64,000 nucleotides of DNA from Sphingopyxis sp. USTB-05 (lineage in GTDB: Bacteria; Pseudomonadota; Alphaproteobacteria; Sphingomonadales; Sphingomonadaceae). The position numbers and the translations under genes are program-made. The stretch lies in assembly GCF_023822045.1 (NCBI RefSeq), contig NZ_CP084712.1:4151001-4215000 (forward strand). The letters run 5' to 3'. This document shows, piece after piece, positions 34,247 through 43,348 of the stretch; the stretch's first letter is position 1; every line of letters starts with the position of its first letter. The notes under the pieces were generated by a model that saw only the letters and a program-made list of their open reading frames with translations, was not told where the DNA came from and searched no databases.

Positions 34247-34504
34247 ATGGCCGATGAAATCCACACGACGCGCGATCCCGACGGGACGACGCACACCACC
34301 ACGGTTATCGATCGCGAACCGCGGCGCGGCGGGGGAATGGGCCTTGGCCTGATTTTCCTCGTTGCGATCCTGATCGCCGCCTTTTTCGCCTTTCAGTTTC
34401 TTTCTAGCGAAAAGGCCGAGAGCGGGGCGATCGCCGAAGCGGCGCAAAAGGTCGGAGACGCTGCCGAAGACGTCGGCGATGCGGCCCAGAAAGCCGTCGA
34501 CTGA
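34247..34504 (+). CDS. Small single-pass membrane protein
   Basis: An 85-residue protein with a charged N-terminus (MADEIHTTRDPDGTTH), one membrane segment (about 33-53, LGLIFLVAILIAAFFAFQFL) and a C-terminal Ala-rich helix with repeated GDAAEDVGDAAQKA. The start has AGGAGG eight bases before it. The heptad-like tail may form a coiled coil. No named family recognised; similar proteins are widespread hypotheticals in sphingomonads. Confidence 0.72.
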   Translation: MADEIHTTRDPDGTTHTTTVIDREPRRGGGMGLGLIFLVAILIAAFFAFQFLSSEKAESGAIAEAAQKVGDAAEDVGDAAQKAVD

Positions 34505-34507
34505 CGA

Positions 34508-36037
34508 TCAGGCGGCGGAGGACGCCGCCGGATCGGGGTGTTTCCTGAACAGTTCGCGGTCGGCAGGGCCGAAGCCGCGTGTCCAGATCAGCCAGCCATA
34601 GACCCCGAGGATGAAGGGAACGCCGATCAGCAGCTCGGCCCATTCGGGAAGCTGCGTCGCGCCATAGCCGAGCACAGTGGCGCCCGCGGTGGCCCAGACG
34701 AGCGCCCAACGCAGGCTGTTCACGGGCGCGCCGAGGATGCGCGCGAGCAGGCGTGCCTTCACCAGCGACGCAAATCCGAGCGCGAGCATGAGTGCGAGCG
34801 CGACGGCTCCGGCATAATAGATCGGCGGCAGGCCCATCGATTTGGCGATCAGGATCAACGCGACGCTGAATCCGGCCTGCAGCGCGAGCGTTGCGATGCT
34901 GATCAAGAGGTTGCGATGGCGCGCGACATAGACGAGCGCCGCTTCGCTCACCACTGCGGTCGCGGCGACGACCTCGGCAGCGAGCAGGAAGGCGAGCGCG
35001 GCCGTGCCGCTGACGAATTCGGGGCCGACCAGGCCCATAACCGCTTCGCCGGGGATGCCGAGCGCGAGCGCGACTCCTGCTTGGGCTGCAATGATCCAGA
35101 ATCCGACCTGGCTGACCTGCGCGGCGACGGCTGCGAGCCGGTTCTCGGCAAGATTGCGTGTTATGACGGGGCCCAGGATCGGCTCGAAACTGGTCTTGAG
35201 CTTCTGCGGCAGCGAGGCGACCTGCTGCGCCATATAATAGATGCCGTAGATCGTCGGCGAGGTGAACTGACCGAGGATGAACAGGTCGAGGCGGCGTGTG
35301 CCCCATTCGATCGCGTCGGCGGCGGCAAGCGGCGCGTTGCGCCGCGCAACTGCGATCAAGTGCGCCGGGTGCGGCTGCCACCCCTGAGGGCCCCCATAAT
35401 GGCGTAGCATCGGGATCAGCGCGGTCAGGAAGGCGCCGAGCATCGCGGCGCCATAGGAAAGCATCAGCCCGTCGCGCGCCGAAATGAACCAGAATCCGGC
35501 AGCGGCTATGCTGATGACCCACGGCTCGACGACCGCGCGGGCGCGCACCGTGGCGCCGACGTCGAATTTATAAGCGCAGGCGGCGAGTGCGATATCCGTC
35601 CCCGCGATCGCGAAGACGAGCAAGGCCATCCAGCGATCTGCGCTGTCGATGCCGCCCGAGGGGAACATCAACTGGGGGAATAGCACCAGCAGCAGCGATC
35701 CGGCGGCCGAGGCGATGAAGGCAACGAACATGCCGTCCCAAACGACGGTGCGCTGGTCGGCGCCCGGAGCGCTTAGCTGTTCCGCAAGGCCGCGCTTCAG
35801 CCCCAGCGTCGCGAGCTGCGCGACGAGTTCGATGACGAGCACGGCGAAGGCAAAGCGGCCGACCGCTTCGGGCCCGTACCAGCGACCCGCCACATAGAGA
35901 AAGGGCAGGCGTGCGACGAGGCGGAGGATGAAGCCGAAGAAATTGGTGCGCCCGCCCTTGGCCAACGCGGCAGTATCCGCGTCTCCCGACGGGGCGTCCG
36001 GCGATCGGGGCGCGGCTGCGCTATCGGTATGGCTCAA
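34508..36037 (-). CDS. Lipopolysaccharide/oligosaccharide flippase (MOP superfamily)
   Basis: A 509-residue membrane protein with 12-14 segments and the Wzx/polysaccharide-transport pattern (NFFGFILRLVARLPFLYVAGRWYGPEAVGRFAFA near the start; AIEWGTRRLDLFILGQFTSP about half-way). Such proteins flip undecaprenyl-linked oligosaccharides. No glycosyltransferase cluster surrounds it. The TTG start (36037-36035) is chosen because AAGGGG lies eight bases upstream and no ATG is near. It is the last gene of a leftward tsaD-gpsA-flippase run; the 76-base gap before it may hold its own promoter. Confidence 0.85.
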   Translation of the reverse strand: MSHTDSAAAPRSPDAPSGDADTAALAKGGRTNFFGFILRLVARLPFLYVAGRWYGPEAVGRFAFAVLVIELVAQLATLGLKRGLAEQLSAPGADQRTVVWDGMFVAFIASAAGSLLLVLFPQLMFPSGGIDSADRWMALLVFAIAGTDIALAACAYKFDVGATVRARAVVEPWVISIAAAGFWFISARDGLMLSYGAAMLGAFLTALIPMLRHYGGPQGWQPHPAHLIAVARRNAPLAAADAIEWGTRRLDLFILGQFTSPTIYGIYYMAQQVASLPQKLKTSFEPILGPVITRNLAENRLAAVAAQVSQVGFWIIAAQAGVALALGIPGEAVMGLVGPEFVSGTAALAFLLAAEVVAATAVVSEAALVYVARHRNLLISIATLALQAGFSVALILIAKSMGLPPIYYAGAVALALMLALGFASLVKARLLARILGAPVNSLRWALVWATAGATVLGYGATQLPEWAELLIGVPFILGVYGWLIWTRGFGPADRELFRKHPDPAASSAA

Positions 36038-36113
36038 GCCTGGCGCCCCTTCTGCTTTACCCCGTTGCGCAGTTTAGCGCGGTCGGGGGAGGCAGGCAAT
36101 TGTACGAAGCAAT

Positions 36114-37106
36114 TCATCGCCCTTCGGGTCGCAGCGGTCGGCTGAGCAAAGCCTGAATGGCGTCGCCGACGCGTGTTTCGCCGGCTACGAGGCGCGCGAC
36201 AGTGTCGGTAATCGGCATGTCGATGCCATCGGCGCGCGCGGCAGCGGCGACGACGGGTGCGCTGAAGGCACCTTCGGCAACGGTGCGGCGGTCGGCCATC
36301 AGCACGTCGGCGGCTTCGCCGCGCCCGAGCCCCTGGCCGAGCGCGAAGTTGCGCGAGGCGGACGAGGTGCAGGTGAGGACAAGGTCGCCAAGGCCAGCGA
36401 GGCCCGCGAGCGTTTCAGCTTGCGCGCCGCGTGACAGGCCGAAACGCGTCATTTCGGCAAAGCCGCGGCTGATCAGCGCCGCGCGTGCGTTGAGCCCGAG
36501 CCCGGCGCCGTCGACGATGCCGCACGCGATCGCGAGGATATTCTTGACCGCGCCGCCGATCTCGGCCCCGATGACGTCGGTCGAGACATAGGGACGGAAA
36601 TGCGGGCGCGCGAGCGTCTGCGCGATGTCGGCGGCGACGCCCGCATCGGCGGCGGCGAGGGTGATCGCGGTCGGCAGCCCCGCGGCGACTTCGTGCGCGA
36701 AGGTCGGGCCGGAAAGGACGGCGTGCGGCCGCTTCGGCGCAAGATCGCGCGCCATGTCGATCGGGAAGGCGAAGCTTCCGGCCTCCATGCCCTTGCTGCA
36801 AAGGACCAGCGGCGCTCCGCCCGCGGGTAGCTCGGCGAGCACGGCGCGCAGGAAGGGGACGGGGACGACGACGAGCAACGCGTCAAGATCGGCCATGTCG
36901 GTAAGATTGCCGGTTGCGGTCAGCGAGGACGAGAGTGCTGCACCGGGAAGGAAGGCCGGATTGCGATGTTCGGCGTTGATCGCGGCGACGACATCCGCCT
37001 CGCGTGCCCACAGGCGCACGGGAGTGCCGTCGGCGGCGAGAAGCTGCGCGAGCGCGGTACCCCACGCGCCGCCGCCGATCACGCCAAAATTCCGATATGA
37101 CGTCAT
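36114..37106 (-). CDS. gpsA: Glycerol-3-phosphate dehydrogenase [NAD(P)+]
   Basis: Makes sn-glycerol-3-phosphate from dihydroxyacetone phosphate for phospholipids. The 330 residues carry [13 protein letters not shown] (8-20) for NAD(P), [24 protein letters not shown], the catalytic Lys in [11 protein letters not shown] and [10 protein letters not shown]. Its ATG overlaps the tsaD stop (ATGA). tsaD-gpsA linkage is common in alphaproteobacteria. Confidence 0.96.
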   Translation of the reverse strand: MTSYRNFGVIGGGAWGTALAQLLAADGTPVRLWAREADVVAAINAEHRNPAFLPGAALSSSLTATGNLTDMADLDALLVVVPVPFLRAVLAELPAGGAPLVLCSKGMEAGSFAFPIDMARDLAPKRPHAVLSGPTFAHEVAAGLPTAITLAAADAGVAADIAQTLARPHFRPYVSTDVIGAEIGGAVKNILAIACGIVDGAGLGLNARAALISRGFAEMTRFGLSRGAQAETLAGLAGLGDLVLTCTSSASRNFALGQGLGRGEAADVLMADRRTVAEGAFSAPVVAAAARADGIDMPITDTVARLVAGETRVGDAIQALLSRPLRPEGR

Positions 37107-38137
37107 GCTTTCACTCCCGCGCCGCGCACCGCTTCGGCCTCTGGATCAAGCGGCCAGCGTGGACGCGCGGCGGTGTCGAGCGGATCGGTGAGCCCCGCAG
37201 CGAACCGTTCGGCGCCCGCCCAGGCGATCATCGCGCCATTGTCGGTACAGAGCCACAGCGGCGGCGCGACGAAAGGCTTGTCGAACCGCGCGGCAAGATC
37301 GGTCAGCGCTCCGCGTATCGCGCCATTGGCGGCGACCCCGCCCGCGACGACGAAAGCGGTCGCATCCGGGCAAGCCGCGAGCGCGATTCGACTGCGGTCA
37401 ACAAGGCAGTCGACGACCGCCTGCTGAAAGGAAGCGGCGAGATCAGGGATGCTGTGCGCGCCTGATGCGGCGGCGCGGGCGACGGCGCTCTTGAGCCCTG
37501 CGAAAGAGAAATGCGGTTCGGCGCTGCCGATGAGCGGGCGCGGCAGCGGCACTGCAAAAGGATCGCCGTCCTTTGCGACGCGCTCGACTGCGGGGCCGCC
37601 GGGATAGCCGAGCCCAAGCAGCTTCGCGGTCTTGTCGAAAGCCTCGCCTGCGGCATCGTCGATCGTCGTCGCAAGGCGGCGATAGTCGCCCACGCCGCGC
37701 ACGAGCAGCAACTGGCAATGGCCCCCCGAAACGAGGAGCAAGAGGTACGGAAATTCGAGGCTTGCATCGGCAAGGCGCGGGCTGAGCGCATGGCCTTCGA
37801 GATGATTGACCGCAATCAGCGGCTTGTTCGCGGCGTGCGCAAGCGCTTTGCCGGTGACGAGCCCGACCATCACGCCCCCGATCAGCCCGGGGCCAGCGGT
37901 CGCGGCGATCGCGTCGACGTCGGCGAGCGACAGCCCCGCGTCGGCGAGCACGCCCTCGACGATCGGCGCGAGCCGGTCGACATGCGCGCGCGCCGCGATC
38001 TCGGGAACGACCCCGCCATAGGGGCTGTGCTCAGCCTCCTGCCCCGCGACGCGATGCGCCAAAATGCGCCGCTCGCTGTCGACGAGCGCTGCCGCGGTTT
38101 CGTCGCAGCTCGATTCAAGGCCGAGGATCAGGGTCAT
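37103..38137 (-). CDS. tsaD: tRNA N6-adenosine threonylcarbamoyltransferase
   Basis: Transfers the threonylcarbamoyl group to A37 of ANN-decoding tRNAs with TsaB and TsaE. The 344 residues begin [15 protein letters not shown], with the metal-binding NHLEGH, LVSGGH and a late [10 protein letters not shown]. The ATG at 38137 matches the family start; a longer frame upstream is antisense to hemC. It is divergent from hemC with 64 bases between them, and cotranslated with gpsA. Confidence 0.96.
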   Translation of the reverse strand: MTLILGLESSCDETAAALVDSERRILAHRVAGQEAEHSPYGGVVPEIAARAHVDRLAPIVEGVLADAGLSLADVDAIAATAGPGLIGGVMVGLVTGKALAHAANKPLIAVNHLEGHALSPRLADASLEFPYLLLLVSGGHCQLLLVRGVGDYRRLATTIDDAAGEAFDKTAKLLGLGYPGGPAVERVAKDGDPFAVPLPRPLIGSAEPHFSFAGLKSAVARAAASGAHSIPDLAASFQQAVVDCLVDRSRIALAACPDATAFVVAGGVAANGAIRGALTDLAARFDKPFVAPPLWLCTDNGAMIAWAGAERFAAGLTDPLDTAARPRWPLDPEAEAVRGAGVKA

Positions 38138-38201
38138 ATTATTGCGCGTTCCTTTACCCGCCCCTTTATCGGCAGGGCAAGCCGCGCTAGCAGCAAAGCC
38201 C

Positions 38202-39149
38202 ATGAACCAACTTCCGACCCCCGAAAACCCGCTGCGCATCGGTACGCGCGCGTCGCCGTTGGCAATGGCACAGGCGCATATGGCGATGGCGGCGCTGATT
38301 GCCAGCCATGGCATTGAGATGACGGCGCTCGAAATCGTGCCGATGACCGCGACGGGGGACAAGATCCAGGACCGCGCGCTTGCCGAAGTTGGCGGCAAGG
38401 CGCTGTGGACGCGCGAACTCGATGCGGCGCTCGATGCGGGGACGATCGATATCGCCGTCCACTCGCTGAAGGATGTCGAAACGATCCGCGACGCGCGATT
38501 TTTCCTCGGCGCGATGCTCGAACGCGCTGATCCGCGCGACCGGCTGGTGGTGCGCGAGGGAATCGGCGTGGCGACAATTGCGGAACTGCCGCCGGGGGCG
38601 CGGTTGGGGACGAGCAGCCCGCGCCGTGCGGCACAGGTGAAGCGGATCCGCCCCGACCTTGAGACGGTGCTGCTGCGCGGCAATGTCGCGACGCGGCTTG
38701 CAAAGATTGCGGCGGGCGATGCCGATGCGACCTTGCTCGCGGCGGCGGGGCTCGACCGCCTCGGAATGCATGACGTCGGGACGGTACAAGAGGCGAGCCT
38801 GCTGCTTCCGGCGGCATCGCAGGGCGCGATCGGGATCGAGTGCCGCGCCGACGATGCGGATACCCGCGCGTTGCTCGCCGCGGTCGATCATGCGCCGACC
38901 CATCTTGCTGTCGCAGCCGAGCGCGCGTTTTTGGCGGCGCTCGGCGGCGATTGCCGCTCACCGGTCGCGGCACATGCGTGGTGGCAGGACGACGGCGCGC
39001 TGCGCCTCGATGCCGAGATTTTCTCCGACGATGGCGCCGATCATGCGGCGGGGCATGTCATCGTCGCCGATGATGCGGCCGCGGCGGGGTTGGCACAGCG
39101 GTTGCTCGATGAAGCGCCCGATAGCGTCCGGCGGCTGTTCGCGGCATGA
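38202..39149 (+). CDS. hemC: Hydroxymethylbilane synthase (porphobilinogen deaminase)
   Basis: Joins four porphobilinogens. The 315 residues include [13 protein letters not shown] (12-24), catalytic Asp91 in HSLKDV, the substrate-binding Arg region [11 protein letters not shown] and Cys251 (GGDCRSP) for the dipyrromethane cofactor. Start ATG at 38202 precedes the homology closely. hemD begins in its stop codon (ATGA). With hemE and hemJ near the origin, four haem steps lie in this window. Confidence 0.96.
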   Translation: MNQLPTPENPLRIGTRASPLAMAQAHMAMAALIASHGIEMTALEIVPMTATGDKIQDRALAEVGGKALWTRELDAALDAGTIDIAVHSLKDVETIRDARFFLGAMLERADPRDRLVVREGIGVATIAELPPGARLGTSSPRRAAQVKRIRPDLETVLLRGNVATRLAKIAAGDADATLLAAAGLDRLGMHDVGTVQEASLLLPAASQGAIGIECRADDADTRALLAAVDHAPTHLAVAAERAFLAALGGDCRSPVAAHAWWQDDGALRLDAEIFSDDGADHAAGHVIVADDAAAAGLAQRLLDEAPDSVRRLFAA

Positions 39150-39835
39150 CCGATGGCCCGCCGCTGATCGTGACGCGGCCCGAGCCGGGCAATGCGGCGA
39201 CGGTGGAGCGGGCGAGGGCGATGGGATTCGACGCGCATGCGATGCCGCTTTTCGCCGCGCGACCGGTCGACTGGATGCCGCCGCAGGCCGGCGATTTCGA
39301 TGCGCTGTTGCTGACCAGCGCCTTTGCCGCGCGTTTGGCGGGTCCGGGGCTGGCCGCGCTCGCGTCGCTGCCTGTCCATGCCGTCGGCGCGGCGACGGCG
39401 CGCGCGGCCGAGGCCGCGGGGCTGGCCGTCGCGATGACCGGATCGTCGGACGTCCGGCGGCTTCTTGACGATATGACGTCAGGAGATATTCGAAATATAT
39501 TATGGCTTTGCGGCCGCGATCGGTCCGAATTCGATGCCCCGGGGGCCGCGATCGTGCCGGTTCCCTGCTATGCGGTGGATCCGGTCCCGCCGCCCGCCCG
39601 ATGGGCCGAACTGACCGGCGCCCCGGCCACCTTGCTCGCGCATTCGCCGCGCGCTGCACGCCGTATTTCCGATCTGGTCGGCACGGCGCGCGGACATCTG
39701 TCGCTGGCCGCAATCAGCCCCGCGGCCGCGGCGGCGGCGGGTGAGGGCTGGGGCGCGCTCGTCATTGCGGCACAGCCGGACGATGTCGCAATATTGGCAC
39801 AGGCGCGTGCTTTGTGGCACAAGGGTGCAAAATAG
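39146..39835 (+). CDS. hemD: Uroporphyrinogen-III synthase
   Basis: Cyclises hydroxymethylbilane with inversion of ring D. A 229-residue two-lobed protein of a poorly conserved family: PLIVTRPEPGNAATVERARAMG at the start, ALLLTSAFAARL, HAVGAATARAAEAAGL and HSPRAARRISDLV in the second lobe. Position inside hemC-hemD-COG4223 and the ATGA overlap with hemC make the call firm. Confidence 0.88.
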   Translation: MTDGPPLIVTRPEPGNAATVERARAMGFDAHAMPLFAARPVDWMPPQAGDFDALLLTSAFAARLAGPGLAALASLPVHAVGAATARAAEAAGLAVAMTGSSDVRRLLDDMTSGDIRNILWLCGRDRSEFDAPGAAIVPVPCYAVDPVPPPARWAELTGAPATLLAHSPRAARRISDLVGTARGHLSLAAISPAAAAAAGEGWGALVIAAQPDDVAILAQARALWHKGAK

Positions 39836-39854
39836 GGTCGTTCGAAAGAGAAAC

Positions 39855-40751
39855 ATGGCAATCGACAGCATCGACACGTCCTCGTCGGCGGACGAGGCGG
39901 TACCTGCACAGGGACTATCGTTTCGCGCTATCGCTATCGGTGCCTTCCTGCTGCTTCTGATCGGCATCGTCGGCGGCGGGTGGGCTGTGAATCGTTGGCT
40001 GACGGGGAATAATCTGCCGCCGCCGGCGAAAATGATTGCGGCGCCCGCAGGAACCACCGGCCCACCTGCCGTAAAGGGCACAGCCAATGCCGTGCCGTCC
40101 ATGGTGGCGCCGATCGATAGCGCCAACGCGCTTGCGACGCGCGTCGCCGAACTCGAACAGCGGCTGTCGCGGATCACGCTCGAAGCCGAATCTGCATCGG
40201 GCAATGCTTCGCGCGCCGAAGGGCTGCTCGTGGCTTTTGCGGTGCGCCGCGCGCTCGATCGCGGGCTCTCGCTCGGCTATCTCGACGCGCAGCTACGGCT
40301 GCGCTTCGGCGACGACCAACCGAATGCGGTCAAGACGATCATCGATACGTCGCGCGAGCCGGTGACGCTCGAACAGCTTCGCGCCGAACTCGACGCGATG
40401 GCGCCGCAGCTTGTCGGGCGCGGCGACGACGGAAACGGCAGCCTGTGGACCGGGCTGCGCCGCGAGCTGGGCGAGCTGTTCGTCGTGCGCGCTGCGGGAA
40501 CCCAATCGCCGCGCGCTTCCGAACGGCTCGATCGTGCGCGCCGCTATCTGACGGCCGGACAGGCCGACCTTGCGATCGCCGAGGTCGAGGCGATGCCGGG
40601 TTCGGAAGTGGCGAGCGAGTGGCTGATCGAGGCGCGGCGTTATCATGAAGCGCGGCGCGCGCTTGACCTGATCGAGACCGCGGCGATATTGGAGCCGCGC
40701 GACAGCCCTGCTGCCGCAATGGCCCGCAAAACGGCCGAACCGACCCCGTAG
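39855..40751 (+). CDS. COG4223/mitofilin-like inner-membrane protein
   Basis: A 298-residue protein with one N-terminal membrane segment (about 28-48, AIAIGAFLLLLIGIVGGGWAV), a Pro/Ala-rich linker, a coiled coil (about 95-120, ALATRVAELEQRLSRITLEAES) and a helical C-terminal domain. This is the layout of alphaproteobacterial proteins distantly related to mitochondrial mitofilin/Mic60, which are characteristically encoded after hemD. The haem genes are 19 bases upstream. A hairpin follows the stop. Role in membrane organisation or haem synthesis is inferred from the family. Confidence 0.78.
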   Translation: MAIDSIDTSSSADEAVPAQGLSFRAIAIGAFLLLLIGIVGGGWAVNRWLTGNNLPPPAKMIAAPAGTTGPPAVKGTANAVPSMVAPIDSANALATRVAELEQRLSRITLEAESASGNASRAEGLLVAFAVRRALDRGLSLGYLDAQLRLRFGDDQPNAVKTIIDTSREPVTLEQLRAELDAMAPQLVGRGDDGNGSLWTGLRRELGELFVVRAAGTQSPRASERLDRARRYLTAGQADLAIAEVEAMPGSEVASEWLIEARRYHEARRALDLIETAAILEPRDSPAAAMARKTAEPTP

Positions 40752-40802
40752 CGCGCAAGCCTCTCAAAGGGCTGCCCGCCTTTTTGAGAGAAAGCCCGTT
40801 CC

Positions 40803-42005
40803 ATGGCCCTCGCCGATCCGCAGCGCATCGAAGCGCTCGACCCGCTCGATCCCCTCCAGCTCGACGCGGAGCTCAGCGAAGAGGAGCGGATGGTCCGCGA
40901 TACGGCGCGCTCCTATGCGACCGACGCACTGCTGCCGCGCGTGACTTCGGCGTTCCTCGACGAACGATTCGACCGTGAGATCATGTCCGAAATGGGCGCG
41001 CTCGGGCTGCTCGGCGCGACGATCGACCCCGAATATGGCGGCGCGGGGCTGAATTATGTCAGCTACGGGCTGATCGCCCGCGAAGTCGAGCGGATCGATT
41101 CGGGTTACCGGTCGGCCTGTTCGGTTCAAAGCTCGCTCGTGATCCACCCGATCAACGCCTATGGCAGCGAGGAACAGAAGCGCAAATATCTGCCCGGGCT
41201 GACCTCGGGCGAGCTCGTCGGCTGTTTCGGCCTGACCGAGCCCGACGCGGGTAGCGACCCTGGCGGGATGCGCACGCGCGCCGAGAAGATCGAAGGCGGA
41301 TACCGCCTCAAAGGCGCGAAAATGTGGATCACCAACTCGCCGATCGCCGACGTGTTCGTCGTGTGGGCGAAGTCGGAAGCGCATGACGGCGCGATTCGCG
41401 GCTTTGTGCTCGAAAAGGGCATGAAGGGGCTTTCAGCCCCCAAGATCGAAGGCAAGGTGAGCCTGCGCGCGTCGGTTACCGGTGAAATCGTGATGGATTC
41501 GGTCGAGGTCGGCGAGGATGCGCTGTTGCCGCATGTGTCGGGGCTGAAAGGACCGTTCGGCTGCCTCAATCGCGCACGTTACGGTATTGGCTGGGGCGCG
41601 ATGGGCGCCGCCGAATTCTGCTATGAAGCGGCGCGCAACTACACCGGAGAGCGCAAGCAGTTCGGACGTCCGCTCGCAGCGAATCAGATCGTGCAGTTGA
41701 AGCTCGCCAATATGCTTACCGAAATTGCCCTTGGCACGCAGGCAGCGCTGCGCGTCGGGCGGTTGATCGACGAGGGGCGGCTCATCCCCGATGCGATCAG
41801 CTTCTTGAAACGCAACAATTGCGGCAAGGCGCTCGATATCGCCCGGGTCGCGCGCGACATGCACGGCGGCAACGGGATTTCGGCCGATTATCATGTGATC
41901 CGTCATGCGGTGAATCTCGAAACGGTGAACACCTATGAGGGCACCCACGACGTCCACGCGCTGATCCTTGGCCGCGCGATCACGGGCATTTCGGCTTTTG
42001 CCTAA
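40803..42005 (+). CDS. Glutaryl-CoA dehydrogenase-like acyl-CoA dehydrogenase
   Basis: A 400-residue FAD enzyme. [16 protein letters not shown] (141-156) and [18 protein letters not shown] (173-190) are FAD/substrate loops, and the catalytic base is Glu379 in [12 protein letters not shown]. The early [27 protein letters not shown] and [24 protein letters not shown] follow glutaryl-CoA dehydrogenase, which oxidises and decarboxylates glutaryl-CoA to crotonyl-CoA. The next gene overlaps it and encodes a class III CoA-transferase, fitting glutarate activation. Confidence 0.88.
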   Translation: MALADPQRIEALDPLDPLQLDAELSEEERMVRDTARSYATDALLPRVTSAFLDERFDREIMSEMGALGLLGATIDPEYGGAGLNYVSYGLIAREVERIDSGYRSACSVQSSLVIHPINAYGSEEQKRKYLPGLTSGELVGCFGLTEPDAGSDPGGMRTRAEKIEGGYRLKGAKMWITNSPIADVFVVWAKSEAHDGAIRGFVLEKGMKGLSAPKIEGKVSLRASVTGEIVMDSVEVGEDALLPHVSGLKGPFGCLNRARYGIGWGAMGAAEFCYEAARNYTGERKQFGRPLAANQIVQLKLANMLTEIALGTQAALRVGRLIDEGRLIPDAISFLKRNNCGKALDIARVARDMHGGNGISADYHVIRHAVNLETVNTYEGTHDVHALILGRAITGISAFA

Positions 42006-43119
42006 ACCGCTGGAGGGCATCCGCGTCGTCGAACTGGCGCGGGTGCTCGCGGGCCCCTGGTGCGGGCAATTGCTCGCCGATCTGGGCGCCGAGGTGGTCA
42101 AGGTCGAGCGCCCCGGCGCAGGCGATGATACGCGCGAATGGGGGCCGCCCTTTGTCACCGGCGCGGATGGCGAAGCGCTCGGCGCGGCTTATTATCATAG
42201 CTGCAACCGCGGCAAGCGGAGCGTCGCGATCGATATCGCGAGCCCCAAGGGGCAGGCCGAAGTGCGCGCGCTGCTCGCCGACGCCGACGTCGTCATCGAA
42301 AATTACAAGGTCGGCGGGCTCGTCAAATATGGGCTCGATCCCGCGCGGCTGCGTGCCGATTTTCCGCGGCTGGTCGTCTGTTCGATCACCGGCTTCGGCC
42401 AGACCGGGCCTTATGCGCATCGTGCCGGCTATGATTATATCGTGCAGGCGATGAGCGGCTTTATGTCGCTGACCGGCGAACCCGACGGAGCGCCGCAAAA
42501 GGCGGGGATCGCTTACGCCGACATTTTTACCGGCATGTATTCGGCGGTCGCAATCCTTGCGGCGTTGCGACGTCGTGACGTCACGAATATGGGTGCGCAT
42601 GTCGATATGGCGCTGCTCGACAGCCAGGTCGCGGTGCTGGCGAATCAGGCGGCCAATTATCTTGCGAGCGGCGTCGCGCCGAAGCGGATGGGCAATGCGC
42701 ACGCCAATGTCGTGCCCTATCAGGTCTTTGCGACCGCCGACGGCCAGCTCGTCATCGCGGTCGGGAACGACGGGCAATATCGGAAGCTCTGCGCGGTATT
42801 GGGTGTGCCCGAATGGGGTGACGATCCGCGTTTCGCCAACAATGCCATGCGGCTTGCGAATCGGGCCGAGCTGGTCCCGCTGCTTGCGGCGAAGATTGCG
42901 GCGTGGGACGCGCAGCCGCTGTCGCTTGCGCTTGAGGCCGAGGGTGTGCCTGCGGGGCCGATCAATGATCTGGCGCAGGTGTTCGCCGATCCGCAGGTTA
43001 TTGCGCGCCGGATGCGCTTCCGGCCCGCGGGCGCGTCAATCGACGGCGTCGCGAGCCCGATCGTCATCGACGGCGAGCGTATGGTTTCGCCCAGCGGCGC
43101 GCCGCCGCTGGGCGGCTGA
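41998..43119 (+). CDS. Class III CoA-transferase (CaiB/BaiF family)
   Basis: A 373-residue family III CoA-transferase. [35 protein letters not shown] is the typical start, and Asp175 in YADIFTGM aligns with the catalytic Asp that forms the acyl anhydride. GLVKYGLD and [11 protein letters not shown] support the call. I use TTG at 41998, where homology begins, overlapping the dehydrogenase stop by eight bases; TTG at 41968 is the alternative. With the dehydrogenase it probably activates glutarate from succinyl-CoA, but the CoA donor is inferred. Confidence 0.85.
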   Translation: MPKPLEGIRVVELARVLAGPWCGQLLADLGAEVVKVERPGAGDDTREWGPPFVTGADGEALGAAYYHSCNRGKRSVAIDIASPKGQAEVRALLADADVVIENYKVGGLVKYGLDPARLRADFPRLVVCSITGFGQTGPYAHRAGYDYIVQAMSGFMSLTGEPDGAPQKAGIAYADIFTGMYSAVAILAALRRRDVTNMGAHVDMALLDSQVAVLANQAANYLASGVAPKRMGNAHANVVPYQVFATADGQLVIAVGNDGQYRKLCAVLGVPEWGDDPRFANNAMRLANRAELVPLLAAKIAAWDAQPLSLALEAEGVPAGPINDLAQVFADPQVIARRMRFRPAGASIDGVASPIVIDGERMVSPSGAPPLGG

Positions 43120-43145
43120 CGACCGGAAGTTGCCGTCCCTCTAAT

Positions 43146-43236
43146 CGTCACCCCGGACTTGATCCGGGGTCCCGCTATTCTGCGAAGTGTATCGATGCTT
43201 TCAAAAAGCGGGATCCCGGGTAAGCCCGGGATGACG
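43146..43236. repeat. Dispersed palindromic repeat, copy D
   Basis: Left arm CACCCCGGACTTGATCCGGG, right arm GGATCCCGGGTAAGCCCGGG, with a 30-base centre. It lacks the leader of copies A-C. It sits in the gap between the convergent CoA-transferase and TonB receptor genes. Confidence 0.8.
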
Positions 43237-43300
43237 AAGAAGGATGAAGCACTCCCTGCTCACCACCCCATGGCGGACGTTTCGCCGACCGGTGCGCAAG

Positions 43301-43330
43301 AAAAAGGGGCGCCGCGATGGACGCCCCTTT
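43301..43330 (-). terminator. Intrinsic terminator of the TonB receptor gene
   Basis: Read leftward: AAAGGGGCG (43330-43322), a ten-base loop, CGCCCCTTT (43311-43303) and two further T. It lies 19 bases past the receptor stop. Confidence 0.85.
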
Positions 43331-43348
43331 CTCCCCCTTATCCGAAAA

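Noticed and set aside
40761..40790. Hairpin CTCTCAAA/TTTGAGAG after the mitofilin-like gene
   Set aside because: No T run follows the stem and the arms are uneven, so I do not call it an intrinsic terminator.
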